Shown piece after piece: positions 32,919-40,823 of a stretch of 64,000 nt of DNA (the first letter of the stretch is position 1; every line of letters starts with the position of its first letter). The notes below the pieces were generated by a model that saw only the letters and a program-made list of their open reading frames with translations, had not been told where the DNA came from and did no database searches. This stretch comes from Actinospineispora acaciae DSM 45401 (GTDB taxonomy: Bacteria; Actinomycetota; Actinomycetes; Mycobacteriales; Pseudonocardiaceae): NCBI RefSeq assembly GCF_000620785.1, contig NZ_JIAI01000004.1, positions 186,001-250,000 on the forward strand, read 5' to 3'. The translations under genes and the position numbers were made by a program.

Positions 32919-33602
32919 ATGAGAAGGTCCACCGCTCGAGACAGGGCAGCGCTGTCGGGGGCGCTGAGCGGGCTCGCGTTCGTGGTGGCGATCGGTGGTG
33001 CGAACCGGCTCGCCAAGGGGCCGTTCCCCCGGCCGGGCTCCACGGCCGAGGAGATCCGCACCTACTACCGCGACAGCAGGGCCGCTGCCCGGTTCAGCGT
33101 CGCCTGGCAGGCCCTCGCCGTGCTCGCCCAGGTCCGGTTCACCGCGTCCGTCGCCCGGCTCGCGGCGCGGCACACCCGCCGGCCCGGCTTGATGCGGACG
33201 GCCACGCTGGTCAGCGGCGGTGCGGCGGCGGCGTGCCTGGCGGCGTCGGCCGCCACCCAGAGCACCTTGACGATGCCGATCGAGCGGGACGACGAGGCCG
33301 TGCTGGACACCACCCGGCGCGTCTTCGTCGCGGGCGGCCCGGTGCACGGCGTCGCCTACGGCGTCTTCACCGCGCTGCTCGCCGAGTCCGGTCGGGACGC
33401 CGGCCTGCTCGGACCCGCCGCGACGCGGGTCGGCTGGCTGTCGGCGGCGGCAAGCCTGCTCTCGCCCGCCTACTTCCGCTGGGAACAGGCGGGGTGGCTG
33501 ATCCCCATCGGCAGGTTCTCCGGATACCTGGTGAGCGGAATCCTCGGCGCGCGACTCAGCCGCCCTGACTCCCCAACCGCGGCGGCGCCGGCCGGGTCAT
33601 GA
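32919..33602 (+). CDS. Hypothetical membrane protein
   Basis: A 227-residue protein with about four to five hydrophobic segments: near residues 15-33 (ALSGALSGLAFVVAIGGANR), 60-78, 100-118, 138-155 and 190-218. The loop FPRPGSTAEEIRTYYRDSRAAARFS after the first segment is found in many actinobacterial membrane proteins of unknown role. The ATG at 32919 has GAGGAG about 8 bases upstream. It follows the secreted protein gene and precedes a lipoprotein gene. Confidence 0.7.
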   Translation: MRRSTARDRAALSGALSGLAFVVAIGGANRLAKGPFPRPGSTAEEIRTYYRDSRAAARFSVAWQALAVLAQVRFTASVARLAARHTRRPGLMRTATLVSGGAAAACLAASAATQSTLTMPIERDDEAVLDTTRRVFVAGGPVHGVAYGVFTALLAESGRDAGLLGPAATRVGWLSAAASLLSPAYFRWEQAGWLIPIGRFSGYLVSGILGARLSRPDSPTAAAPAGS

Positions 33603-33650
33603 CGGTCGTCAGACCGCACGCACCGCGTGCCGTCACCATGAGGAGTCCGG

Positions 33651-33962
33651 ATGACCGCCCGAGCCCGAGCCCCGCTGGCCGCCGCCGCACTGGCGGTGGC
33701 CACGATCTTGTTCGGCACCGCCTGCACGACGTCGTCCCAGGTGTGTGACCTCACGTCGTGCAAGGTCAACCTGACCGGAGAGCAACGGGTCAAGGTCAGG
33801 CGGATCCTGTTGCACGTCGGCCCCATCGAGCCGAACACGGTGACCGTCGCGAGCGGCGGGGACGCGGCCCGCCTCTCCGCCGGGCAGGCAGCCGTGCTCG
33901 GCGGCACCCGGGTGAAGGTGGTCTCGGTGAACGCACCGCACGTCAGCCTGGTGGTCGAGTGA
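33651..33962 (+). CDS. Small lipoprotein
   Basis: A 103-residue protein with a lipobox: signal peptide LAAAALAVATILFGTAC, with the Cys as the lipidated residue. Two more Cys pairs follow (QVCDLTSCKVNL), probably disulfide-bonded outside the cell. The mature part is beta-rich (VKVRRILLHVGPIEPNTVTV, GGTRVKVVSVNAPHVSLVVE), like small forkhead-associated or sensor domains, but no function is known. It is the third exported protein in this short block. Confidence 0.68.
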   Translation: MTARARAPLAAAALAVATILFGTACTTSSQVCDLTSCKVNLTGEQRVKVRRILLHVGPIEPNTVTVASGGDAARLSAGQAAVLGGTRVKVVSVNAPHVSLVVE

Positions 33963-34041
33963 CCGTGTCCGGGTCAGAGCCGCCACGCTCGGCGGTACCG
34001 AATGTGCAGCGTCCGAGGCGAACGGGCGGCAAGCCGGTCGG

Positions 34042-34632
34042 TCACCGCATGCCGGGAAGCGGGCCTCCGTGCAGCCATTCGGCTTCGGCGCGTTGGATGT
34101 CGTCCTCCAGCGGGCCGCCCCTGGTGGGGGACTCGGCGGTGACGGGGTAGCCGCTGCGGGACAGGATGTATGCCAGGCCGGCGTATTCGCGGGGGAACTG
34201 GCCCGCCGCGTCGGCATCGACGTCGAACCGACCCGTCGGGCTGGTGAACGCGCACAGGTCGTAGATCGACGCTCGGTACGCGATGCGCCAGGAGTCGCCG
34301 AGGCGAACCAGGCAGTCCAGGAAACGAATGTGCGTGACGGCGCCCAGGTCGAGGTCGAGCTGGTCGGTGAGCAGCTGCGCGTCGGTCTCCGCCAGGGCTC
34401 GGTCACCCAGCACCGTGATCAGCGGACTGGCGATCACGTGCTTCGACCGCAACGACCTCCCGGACGCGCGCCGCCGGCAGCTGGCGACGAAGTCGTCGGC
34501 CGAACCGTGGAACCACGCGAGGTCCAGGAACGCATCGGGCGCGAACAGGTCGGCGAGCCGGTCCCACCTGCCGGCGTCGCGGTGCCGTCCCCAGGCGGTC
34601 ATCAGCTCGGCGATCGAAGCCCAGTCGCTCAT
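34042..34632 (-). CDS. SnoaL-like (SnoaL_4) protein
   Basis: A 196-residue NTF2-fold protein. It has the N-terminal helix IAELMTAWGRHRDAGRWDRLADLFAPDAFLDLAWFHG and the segment SKHVIASPLITVLGDRALAETDAQLL, then YRASIYDLCAFTSPTG. The pattern is that of SnoaL_4 proteins related to ring-hydroxylating dioxygenase small subunits and scytalone dehydratase-like enzymes. Candidate catalytic His and Asp residues are in SKHVI and FLDLAW. It diverges from an AraC-type regulator that could control it. Confidence 0.82.
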   Translation of the reverse strand: MSDWASIAELMTAWGRHRDAGRWDRLADLFAPDAFLDLAWFHGSADDFVASCRRRASGRSLRSKHVIASPLITVLGDRALAETDAQLLTDQLDLDLGAVTHIRFLDCLVRLGDSWRIAYRASIYDLCAFTSPTGRFDVDADAAGQFPREYAGLAYILSRSGYPVTAESPTRGGPLEDDIQRAEAEWLHGGPLPGMR

Positions 34633-34728
34633 ACCCCGACCGTAAGCCGGCGCGGGTGCGCCCGACGGCCAACCGATGCCCCGGAACGGACAGGGGGCGA
34701 CCTACCCTGAGAGCGGGAGGTGATCGGC

Positions 34729-35472
34729 GTGGCGGGGTCACCGATCCTGAGCATCGAGCGGGCCGGGTCGCAGCGCCACCGGCGGCTCGACAGCCACTCG
34801 CACCCCGAGCCGATGCTGCTGTGGGCCAGCACCGCGACCGTCACGATGCGCACCGCCGCCCGCGACTGGCTGGTCCCGCCGGGCCACGGCCTGTGGGTGC
34901 CGGCCGGCGCGGAACACAGCGAGACCACGCTGCGCGACGGCGAGGTGTGCGTCGTGCGCATCACCGCCGCCGACTGCCCGATCGCCTGGCCCGAGCCCAC
35001 CGGCGTGTCGGTCGGCCCGCTGTTGCGCGAGCTGCTGCTGCACCTGTCCCGGTGCCGCCGCGACGACCCCAGCCGCCACCACGCCGAGTCGCTGCTGTTC
35101 GGCCTGCTCACGCCGCTGCCGGCGCACACCATCCAGCTGGCCATGCCCAGCGACCCTCGGGTGCGCGGCGTCGCGGAGAGCCTGGTCGCCAACCCCGCCG
35201 ACCCGCGCGAGCTGGCCGTCTGGGCCGGTGAGGTGCACAGCGCGGTCCGCACCCTGTCCCGGCTGTTCGTCAGCGAGACCGGGCTGACCTTCGCCCAGTG
35301 GCGCACCCACCTGCGCATCCGGGCCGCCGCCGAGCACCTCGCCGCCGGCGCGTCGGTCGGCGCCACCGCCCGAGCCATCGGCTACCGCAAGCCCAGCGCG
35401 TTCATTGCCGCCTTCCGCCGGACCACCGGCCAGACCCCCAGCACCTACCTCCGGCACAACCCACCGTCCTAG
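34729..35472 (+). CDS. AraC family transcriptional regulator (cupin-type N-terminus)
   Basis: A 247-residue regulator. The N-terminal cupin-like arm contains HSHPEPMLLWASTATVTMRT and LVPPGHGLWVPAGAEHSETT. The C-terminal double HTH covers about residues 150-240 (ELAVWAGEVHSAVRTLSRLF, then GASVGATARAIGYRKPSAFIAAFRRTTGQTPSTYL). The GTG at 34729 is eight bases after GGGAGG; the GTG at 34720 overlaps that site and is unlikely. It diverges from the SnoaL-like gene and its stop overlaps the convergent antiporter gene by 4 bp. Confidence 0.86.
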   Translation: MAGSPILSIERAGSQRHRRLDSHSHPEPMLLWASTATVTMRTAARDWLVPPGHGLWVPAGAEHSETTLRDGEVCVVRITAADCPIAWPEPTGVSVGPLLRELLLHLSRCRRDDPSRHHAESLLFGLLTPLPAHTIQLAMPSDPRVRGVAESLVANPADPRELAVWAGEVHSAVRTLSRLFVSETGLTFAQWRTHLRIRAAAEHLAAGASVGATARAIGYRKPSAFIAAFRRTTGQTPSTYLRHNPPS

Positions 35473-37091
35473 TGGCCGCCACGCAGCCGGGTCTCGTCGA
35501 GGTCCAGCTCCTGGCTGATCTCGAGGTTCGTCCGCCCGCTGATCTCGCCGCGACCGTAGAGGCGATGCAGCGCGTCGCGTTCGGCCCGCAGCAGCCGCAG
35601 CCGCAGCGCCTGGTCGTCCTCGGGCGCCTCCGTGTCGGCCCGGCCGTCGGACTCGTTGTCCAGCAGGCCGCGCAGCCGGTCCCGGCGCAGCTCGAACACC
35701 TGGCGCATCGCTTCGGTGCCCGCCGTGTCCCGGCGCTCCTCGGCCGTCATGCCGTCCAGCTCGCGCAGCGCGGCGTCCACCGTGGCGCGCCTGGCCCGCA
35801 GGCCCTCGGTCCGTTCCCGCTCGCCGGGGCTCAGGCGCAGCCGGCGCAGCAGCGCCGACAACGGCATCACCTGGCCGACCAGCGTGGCGAGCACGATCAC
35901 CATGGTGAGGAACAGCAGCAGGTCGCGGCGCGGGAACGGGGCGCCGGACGGCGTCAGCACCGGGATCGACATGATGACCGCCAGCGACACCGGCCCGCGC
36001 GGCCCGCACCAGCCGAGGACCAGCCGCTCGGCGCGCGGCATGGACACCACCGCCTCCTCGCGGGACGGCAGCCGCGCGAGCACCGGCTGGATGAACAACG
36101 CCCACCCCATCCGCACCAGGACCGTCACCGTGACCAGCGCGAGCGAGGCCAGCGCCAGGGTGGCGACCGAGTAGTCGTTCACCACCTCGACCATCGCCGG
36201 CACCTGGATGCCGAGCAGCACGAACAGCAACGCGACCAGCAGGGTGTTGAGCACCCGCCAGAACGTCTCGGTCTGCACCCTGGCGGTCGGCGCGACCAGC
36301 CCCCGGCCCCGGGTGCTCTGCCACACCGCCGCCGTCACGGTGGCCAGTACGCCCGAGGCGTGCAGCAGGTACGCGGGCACGAACGCGATGAACGGCGTGA
36401 CCAGGGAGAGCACGACGTGGCTCGGGCCGTCCCTGATCCGCCCGCGCAGCCAGGTCACGGCGAAGCCGACCAACAGCCCGGCGCCGATGCCGCCGCCGAC
36501 CTCGACCAGCGCCCCGACCGTGGCCGAGCCCGCCGACTGCTGTGTCCCCACGCTCGCGACGGCCATCGCGAACAGGCTCAGCGCCACCCCGTCGTTGACC
36601 AGGCCCTCCCCCTCCAGCACCGTGACCAGCCGGCTGGGCGCGCCGGCCTTCTGCAGCACGGTCGTGGCCGCCACCGGGTCGGGCGGCGCGATCGCCGCCC
36701 CGAACGCGATCGCCGCCGCCCACCCGACGTCCGGGAACAGCGCCAGCAACGTGGCCGCCGCCGCGGCCGCCGTGGCCAGTACCAGCCCGAACGCCTGGCC
36801 GATCACCGGTACCAGGTGGTCCACCGTCTCCCTGGGATCGCTGAAGAACGCCGCGTAGTAGAGCAGCGGCGGCAGGAACAACAGCAGCACCAGCTCCGGG
36901 GACAGCTCGGGGCGCCCCAGGCCGGGCAGCAGGCCGGCGGCGGCGCCGATCAGCACGTACACCGCCGCGTCCGGCACCCCGAGCCGGTTGGACAACAGCC
37001 GCCCGAGCAGCACCGCCACCGCGAGGGCGACACCGACGGCAAACATCTGACCCGCCACGTCACCTCTGCTACCCGTTGATCGGCGGGCCAT
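35469..37091 (-). CDS. Na+/H+ antiporter, CPA1 (NhaP-like) family
   Basis: A 540-residue cation:proton antiporter with about twelve helices followed by a 130-residue hydrophilic C-terminus (ERERTEGLRARRATVDAALR onward). The core has VLLLLFLPPLLYYAAFFSDP in helix 3, AFGAAIAPPDPVAATTVLQKAG with the ion-binding Asp in helix 5 and LEGEGLVNDGVALSLF in helix 6. LGWCGPRGPVSLAVIMSIPV follows in helix 10. The tail probably regulates activity by pH or Na+. It exports sodium in exchange for protons across the cytoplasmic membrane. It starts 168 bp from the divergent P450 gene. Confidence 0.92.
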   Translation of the reverse strand: MARRSTGSRGDVAGQMFAVGVALAVAVLLGRLLSNRLGVPDAAVYVLIGAAAGLLPGLGRPELSPELVLLLFLPPLLYYAAFFSDPRETVDHLVPVIGQAFGLVLATAAAAAATLLALFPDVGWAAAIAFGAAIAPPDPVAATTVLQKAGAPSRLVTVLEGEGLVNDGVALSLFAMAVASVGTQQSAGSATVGALVEVGGGIGAGLLVGFAVTWLRGRIRDGPSHVVLSLVTPFIAFVPAYLLHASGVLATVTAAVWQSTRGRGLVAPTARVQTETFWRVLNTLLVALLFVLLGIQVPAMVEVVNDYSVATLALASLALVTVTVLVRMGWALFIQPVLARLPSREEAVVSMPRAERLVLGWCGPRGPVSLAVIMSIPVLTPSGAPFPRRDLLLFLTMVIVLATLVGQVMPLSALLRRLRLSPGERERTEGLRARRATVDAALRELDGMTAEERRDTAGTEAMRQVFELRRDRLRGLLDNESDGRADTEAPEDDQALRLRLLRAERDALHRLYGRGEISGRTNLEISQELDLDETRLRGGH

Positions 37092-37259
37092 GCCTGGCGC
37101 GGGGTTGGCCTCGGGTAAGCGGAACCGAGGCCACCGCTCCCGTCACGGCGGCCCCGGCTCGCCACCGTTCGTGAGGGGGTGGACGAACGGCGGCGATGTC
37201 TACCCCCTCGTGCCATGCCTAAACCGTGTAGACGCGCGCCCCTCGGGTAGGTCGACGTC

Positions 37260-38576
37260 ATGCGACCTCCGAGTACCGAACGCCCGGCCCACGAGACCAC
37301 GGACGCCGGCGCGACCCGCGCGTCGCTGCTGGACACCGCGCTGGTCCTGGGCGGCGTGCTGCTGCCGTCGGTGGTGATCGGCGTGATCAAACGGCGCCCC
37401 CGGCTGCTGCGGCTGGCGCGCCGGGCGCGGCTGGACAGGATGTCCATCGCGCTGATGCGCCGGTTGCGGGACCGCTACGGCCCGGGGCCCCTGGTGCTGC
37501 CGCTGCCGATCAGGCCGATGGCGCTGCCGCTGAACGCCGGCCACGTCGAACGGATCCTGGCCGACGCCGACACGTTCCATCCCGGCGGGCACTACAAGCG
37601 GCTGTCGCTGCGGCACTTCCAGCCGCACGGCGTGCTGATCTCCGACGAACCCGAGCGGTCGGACAGGCGCGAGCTGAACGAGGACGTCCTGGAGACCGAC
37701 CGCCCCGAGCACAGCCTGACGGCCCCGATGACGGCGGTCATCCGCGACGAGGTCTCGGCCCTGCTCGCCGCCCGCGACCGGCTCGGGTGGGACGAGTTCA
37801 ACGCGGCCTGGTGGTGGATCGTGCGCCGGATCGTGCTCGGCGACGCCGCCCGCGACGACCGCGAGCCGACCGACCTGCTCGACCGGCTGCGCAGGGACGC
37901 GAACTGGGCGGGGTTCCACCCCCGCCGGGAGGGGGTGCGCCGCCGGTTCGACGCCGCGCTGCGCCGCCACCTCGACCGGGCGGAGCCGGGCAGCCTGGCC
38001 GGGCAGGTCGGCGCCCGCGCCGCCGACCAGGTCCCCCACTGGCTGTTCGCCTTCGACGCCGCCGGCATGGTGACCTTCCGCGCGCTCGCGCTGCTCGCCA
38101 CCCACCCCGAGCAGGCAGCTCAGGCCCGTACGCCGGGGCCGTACGCGGGGGCCTGCGTGCTGGACACCGTGCGGCTGTGGCCGACCACGCCGCTGCTGCT
38201 GCGGGAGGCCACCCGGGACACCGACTGGGGCCGGGTGCGGATCCCGCGCGGCACCCAGTTCGTGATCTTCACCCCGTTCTTCCACCGGGACGCCGAGACG
38301 CTGCCCTACGCCGACCGGTTCGCCCCGCGGGCATGGCTGGACGGCACCGCGTCCGCCGAGGCGGGCCTGGTGCCGTTCAGCGCCGGCCCCGCCCGCTGCC
38401 CGGGCCGGGACCTGGTCCTTCAGGTCACCGGCACGGTGCTGGCCGAGCTGACCGCCGGCCACGAGTACAGGCTGCTCGCGCCGCCCAGGCTGGACCCGGA
38501 CCGCCCGCTGCCGGCCACCCTGGACAACTTCGGCCTCACCTTCGCCGTCCGGACCCGGCAATGGCCTTCCGACTGA
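37260..38576 (+). CDS. Cytochrome P450 (atypical, degenerate ExxR and I-helix)
   Basis: A 438-residue P450. The heme-Cys loop is LVPFSAGPARCPGRD with the thiolate at Cys380. The K-helix pair reads Asp302-Thr-Val-Arg305 instead of Glu-x-x-Arg. The I-helix (about 262-275) is FAFDAAGMVTFRAL, with Val where an acidic residue normally precedes the Thr. An N-terminal hydrophobic helix (LVLGGVLLPSVVIGVI, residues 29-44) suggests membrane association. Its stop lies 16 bp inside the PhoU-like gene, so it is tied to a phosphate-transport operon. It may have an unusual substrate or a peroxygenase-like mechanism; that is inference. Confidence 0.85.
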   Translation: MRPPSTERPAHETTDAGATRASLLDTALVLGGVLLPSVVIGVIKRRPRLLRLARRARLDRMSIALMRRLRDRYGPGPLVLPLPIRPMALPLNAGHVERILADADTFHPGGHYKRLSLRHFQPHGVLISDEPERSDRRELNEDVLETDRPEHSLTAPMTAVIRDEVSALLAARDRLGWDEFNAAWWWIVRRIVLGDAARDDREPTDLLDRLRRDANWAGFHPRREGVRRRFDAALRRHLDRAEPGSLAGQVGARAADQVPHWLFAFDAAGMVTFRALALLATHPEQAAQARTPGPYAGACVLDTVRLWPTTPLLLREATRDTDWGRVRIPRGTQFVIFTPFFHRDAETLPYADRFAPRAWLDGTASAEAGLVPFSAGPARCPGRDLVLQVTGTVLAELTAGHEYRLLAPPRLDPDRPLPATLDNFGLTFAVRTRQWPSD

Positions 38577-39196
38577 CGCCTCGGGAACGGGGCTTCTACC
38601 CGCTGTTCACCGACGCCGCCGCCAACATCGCCGACGCGGCGCGGCTGCTGGCCGAGCTGGTCGCCGCCGCGCCGGGCGCGCGCGGGGAGCTGGCCAAGCA
38701 GATCAAGGACCTGGAGACCCGGGGCGACCGGCTGACCCACCGGATCCTGACCAAGCTCAACTCGACGTTCATCACCCCGTTCGACCGGGAGGACATCCAC
38801 CTGCTCGCGTCCCGGCTGGACGACGTGCTGGACGCCATCGAGGAGGCGGCCGACCGCACGGTGCTCTACCGGCTCGGCGAGCTGCCCGCCGGCGTCACCA
38901 CCCAGTGCGAGCTGCTCTGCCGGGCCGCCGAGGCGACCGCCGCCGCGATGGCCAAGCTCGCCACGCTGTCCCGGCTGCACGAGTACACCGTCGAGGTGAA
39001 CTCCCTGGAGGACGCCGCCGACTCGGTCTACCGCGACCTGCTCGGCGAGCTGCTCACCCCCGATCTCGCGCCCGCCGACGTGGACGTGCTCGGGATCCTC
39101 AAGGTCAAGGAGGTGGTGGAGACCCTGGAGGACGCGGCGGACGCGTTCGAGACCGTCGCCAACACCGTCGAGAGCATCGCGGTCAAGGAGGCCTGA
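38561..39196 (+). CDS. DUF47 family PhoU-like protein
   Basis: A 211-residue all-helical PhoU-like protein that usually pairs with PiT transporters. Repeats of acidic metal-binding motifs are visible: KQIKDLETRGDRLTHRILTKL, then FDREDIHLLASRLDDVLDAIEEAADR and EVNSLEDAADSVYRDLLGEL, ending with ILKVKEVVETLEDAADAFETVANTVESIAVKE. It regulates or supports phosphate uptake by the transporter encoded directly downstream (stop TGA, then GTG start without gap). Start ATG 38561 overlaps the P450 gene by 16 bp. Confidence 0.92.
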   Translation: MAFRLTPRERGFYPLFTDAAANIADAARLLAELVAAAPGARGELAKQIKDLETRGDRLTHRILTKLNSTFITPFDREDIHLLASRLDDVLDAIEEAADRTVLYRLGELPAGVTTQCELLCRAAEATAAAMAKLATLSRLHEYTVEVNSLEDAADSVYRDLLGELLTPDLAPADVDVLGILKVKEVVETLEDAADAFETVANTVESIAVKEA

Positions 39197-40197
39197 GTGG
39201 AGCTCGCCTGGGTCCTGGTGGTGATCATCGTGGCGCTCGGGTTCGACTACACCAACGGTTTCCACGATGCCGCCAACGCGATCGCGACCTCGGTGTCCAC
39301 CCGCGCCCTCACCCCGAAGGTGGCGCTCGCGGCGGCCGCCGTGATGAACCTGGTGGGCGCCTTCCTCGGCACCGAGGTGGCCGCCACCGTCGGCCAGGGC
39401 ATCGTGGCCGCGCCGAGCGGTGTCCCCGGCCTGCTGGTGGTGCTCTCCGGCCTGCTCGGCGCGGTGGCCTGGAACCTGGTGACCTGGTACTTCGGGCTTC
39501 CGTCGTCGTCCTCGCACGCGCTGATCGGCGGGCTGGTCGGCGCCACCCTGGCCGCGAGCGGGACGGTCCGCTGGGCCGGGGTGGTGGACAAGGTCGTCAT
39601 CCCGATGCTGGTGTCCCCGGTCGTCGGGTTCGTGCTGGCCGGGCTGGTGATGGTGCTGCTGCTCTGGGTGTTCCGGCGCGGCCGCCCGTCCCGCCTGAAC
39701 CGGGGCTTCCGCGCCGCCCAGACGGTCTCCGCGCTGGCCATGGCGCTCGGCCACGGGCTGCAGGACGCGCAGAAGACGATGGGCGTGATCGTGCTCGCGC
39801 TCGTGGTCGGCGGCTTCCACCAGGGCTTCGCGGTCCCGTGGTGGGTGGTGCTGTGCTCGGCCGGCGCGCTGTCCGCCGGCACCTACTCCGGCGGCTGGCG
39901 CATCATGCGCACCCTCGGCCGGCGCATCGTCGACCTGGACCCGCCGCGCGGCTTCGCCGCCGAACTCACCGCCTCGTCCGTGCTGTACACCACCGCGTTC
40001 GTGTTCGCCGCGCCGATCTCGACCACCCAGACGATCACGTCGGCGATCCTCGGCGTCGGGATGACCAACGCCGCAACTCGGTACGCTGGACCGCCGCCGG
40101 CGAGATCGCGCTGGCCTGGCTGCTCACCCTCCCGATGGCGGCCGCGACCGCCGCGCTGGCCCACCTGGCCGTCCGCGCCCTGACCGCCCCCACATAG
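39197..40197 (+). pseudogene. PiT inorganic phosphate transporter with a C-terminal frameshift
   Basis: A low-affinity phosphate:H+ (or metal-phosphate) symporter of the PiT family. It has the signature GFDYTNGFHDAANAIATS near the N-terminus, a second copy LPSSSSHALIGGLVGATLAA, and GHGLQDAQKTMGVI in the second half. At about 40070-40073 the frame changes: after GVGMTNA the expected continuation NSVRWTAAGEIALAWLLTLP lies one base over, as if one C of AACGCCC were lost. Unrepaired, the protein ends in about 25 unrelated residues at 40183; repaired, it ends at 40197. Only the last helix is affected, so a base-calling error is quite possible. Confidence 0.8.
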
Positions 40198-40256
40198 TCG
40201 GGCCCAGCGCGGGTAGTTGCCGATGTTGTGACAACCGGTCGCGGAAGGAGGGTGTC

Positions 40257-40580
40257 GTGCCTCAGCAAGCGTGGAGCAACAAGCGCGAACGCCAGTACGA
40301 GCACATCAAGGAGGGTGCGAAGAAGCGCGGTACCGGGGAGGGCAGGGCCGAGGAGATCGCCGCCCGTACCGTCAACAAGAACCGGGCGCGGGAGGGCGAG
40401 TCCGACCGGGCCAGTCGCACCTCCACCCGGGACGTGTCGCCGCAGCGCCGGGGCGGGAAGCGCTCGCACTCGGGCCCGAAGGGGCGTACCAAGCAGCAGC
40501 TCTACCAGGACGCGAAGCGCCAGGGCGTGAAGGGGCGCTCGAAGATGACCAAGGCCCAGCTGGAGCGGGCGGTGAGCTGA
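40257..40580 (+). CDS. Small basic protein (plasmid-stabilisation-like, Rho N-like C-terminus)
   Basis: A 107-residue basic protein. The N-terminus WSNKRERQYEHIKEGAKKRG with EEIAARTVNKNRAREGES is typical of actinobacterial proteins annotated as plasmid stabilisation proteins, a name with little functional support. The C-terminal helix pair GRTKQQLYQDAKRQGVKGRSKMTKAQLERAVS resembles the Rho N-terminal/SAP-type module and the Ku C-terminus encoded 9 kb away. The GTG start at 40257 has AAGGAGG upstream. DNA or RNA binding is likely. Confidence 0.75.
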   Translation: MPQQAWSNKRERQYEHIKEGAKKRGTGEGRAEEIAARTVNKNRAREGESDRASRTSTRDVSPQRRGGKRSHSGPKGRTKQQLYQDAKRQGVKGRSKMTKAQLERAVS

Positions 40581-40586
40581 CCCTCC

Positions 40587-40823
40587 CTAGGGCTGGCCGG
40601 CGTTCTTGCGTCGGCCGGCCCTGGTCCGCTCTGGGTCGGGCGCGCCTTCGGCGGGGAAACGGTGCAGGAACTCCCGTTCGAGCGCGAGCATCCGCTCGGT
40701 GTGCGTGCGCAGCGCCGACTCGCTGCCGCCCAGCAGCGTCTCCTTGCGCGTCTCGTACAGGTGCCACAGCTCGCGGCGCAGGTCGTCGTCGCCGAGGCTG
40801 GCCGGGGCGATACCCAATGTCAT
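40587..40823 (-). CDS. Small hypothetical protein (DUF6158-like)
   Basis: A 78-residue helical protein. GDDDLRRELWHLYETRKETLLGGSESALRTHTERMLALEREFLHRF is the pattern of small actinobacterial proteins I recall as DUF6158. The start overlaps the stop of the P-type ATPase gene by 4 bp on the same strand, so it is translationally coupled and the last gene of that operon. No function is known. Confidence 0.72.
   Translation of the reverse strand: MTLGIAPASLGDDDLRRELWHLYETRKETLLGGSESALRTHTERMLALEREFLHRFPAEGAPDPERTRAGRRKNAGQP

Noticed and set aside
33979..33995. GC-rich hairpin after the lipoprotein gene as a terminator
   Set aside because: Short CCGCC/GGCGG arms without a T-run are common by chance at this GC content.
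33000..38600. Natural-product biosynthetic cluster around the SnoaL-like and P450 genes
   Set aside because: No polyketide synthase, peptide synthetase, terpene or RiPP core gene is present; the P450 is linked to phosphate transport.
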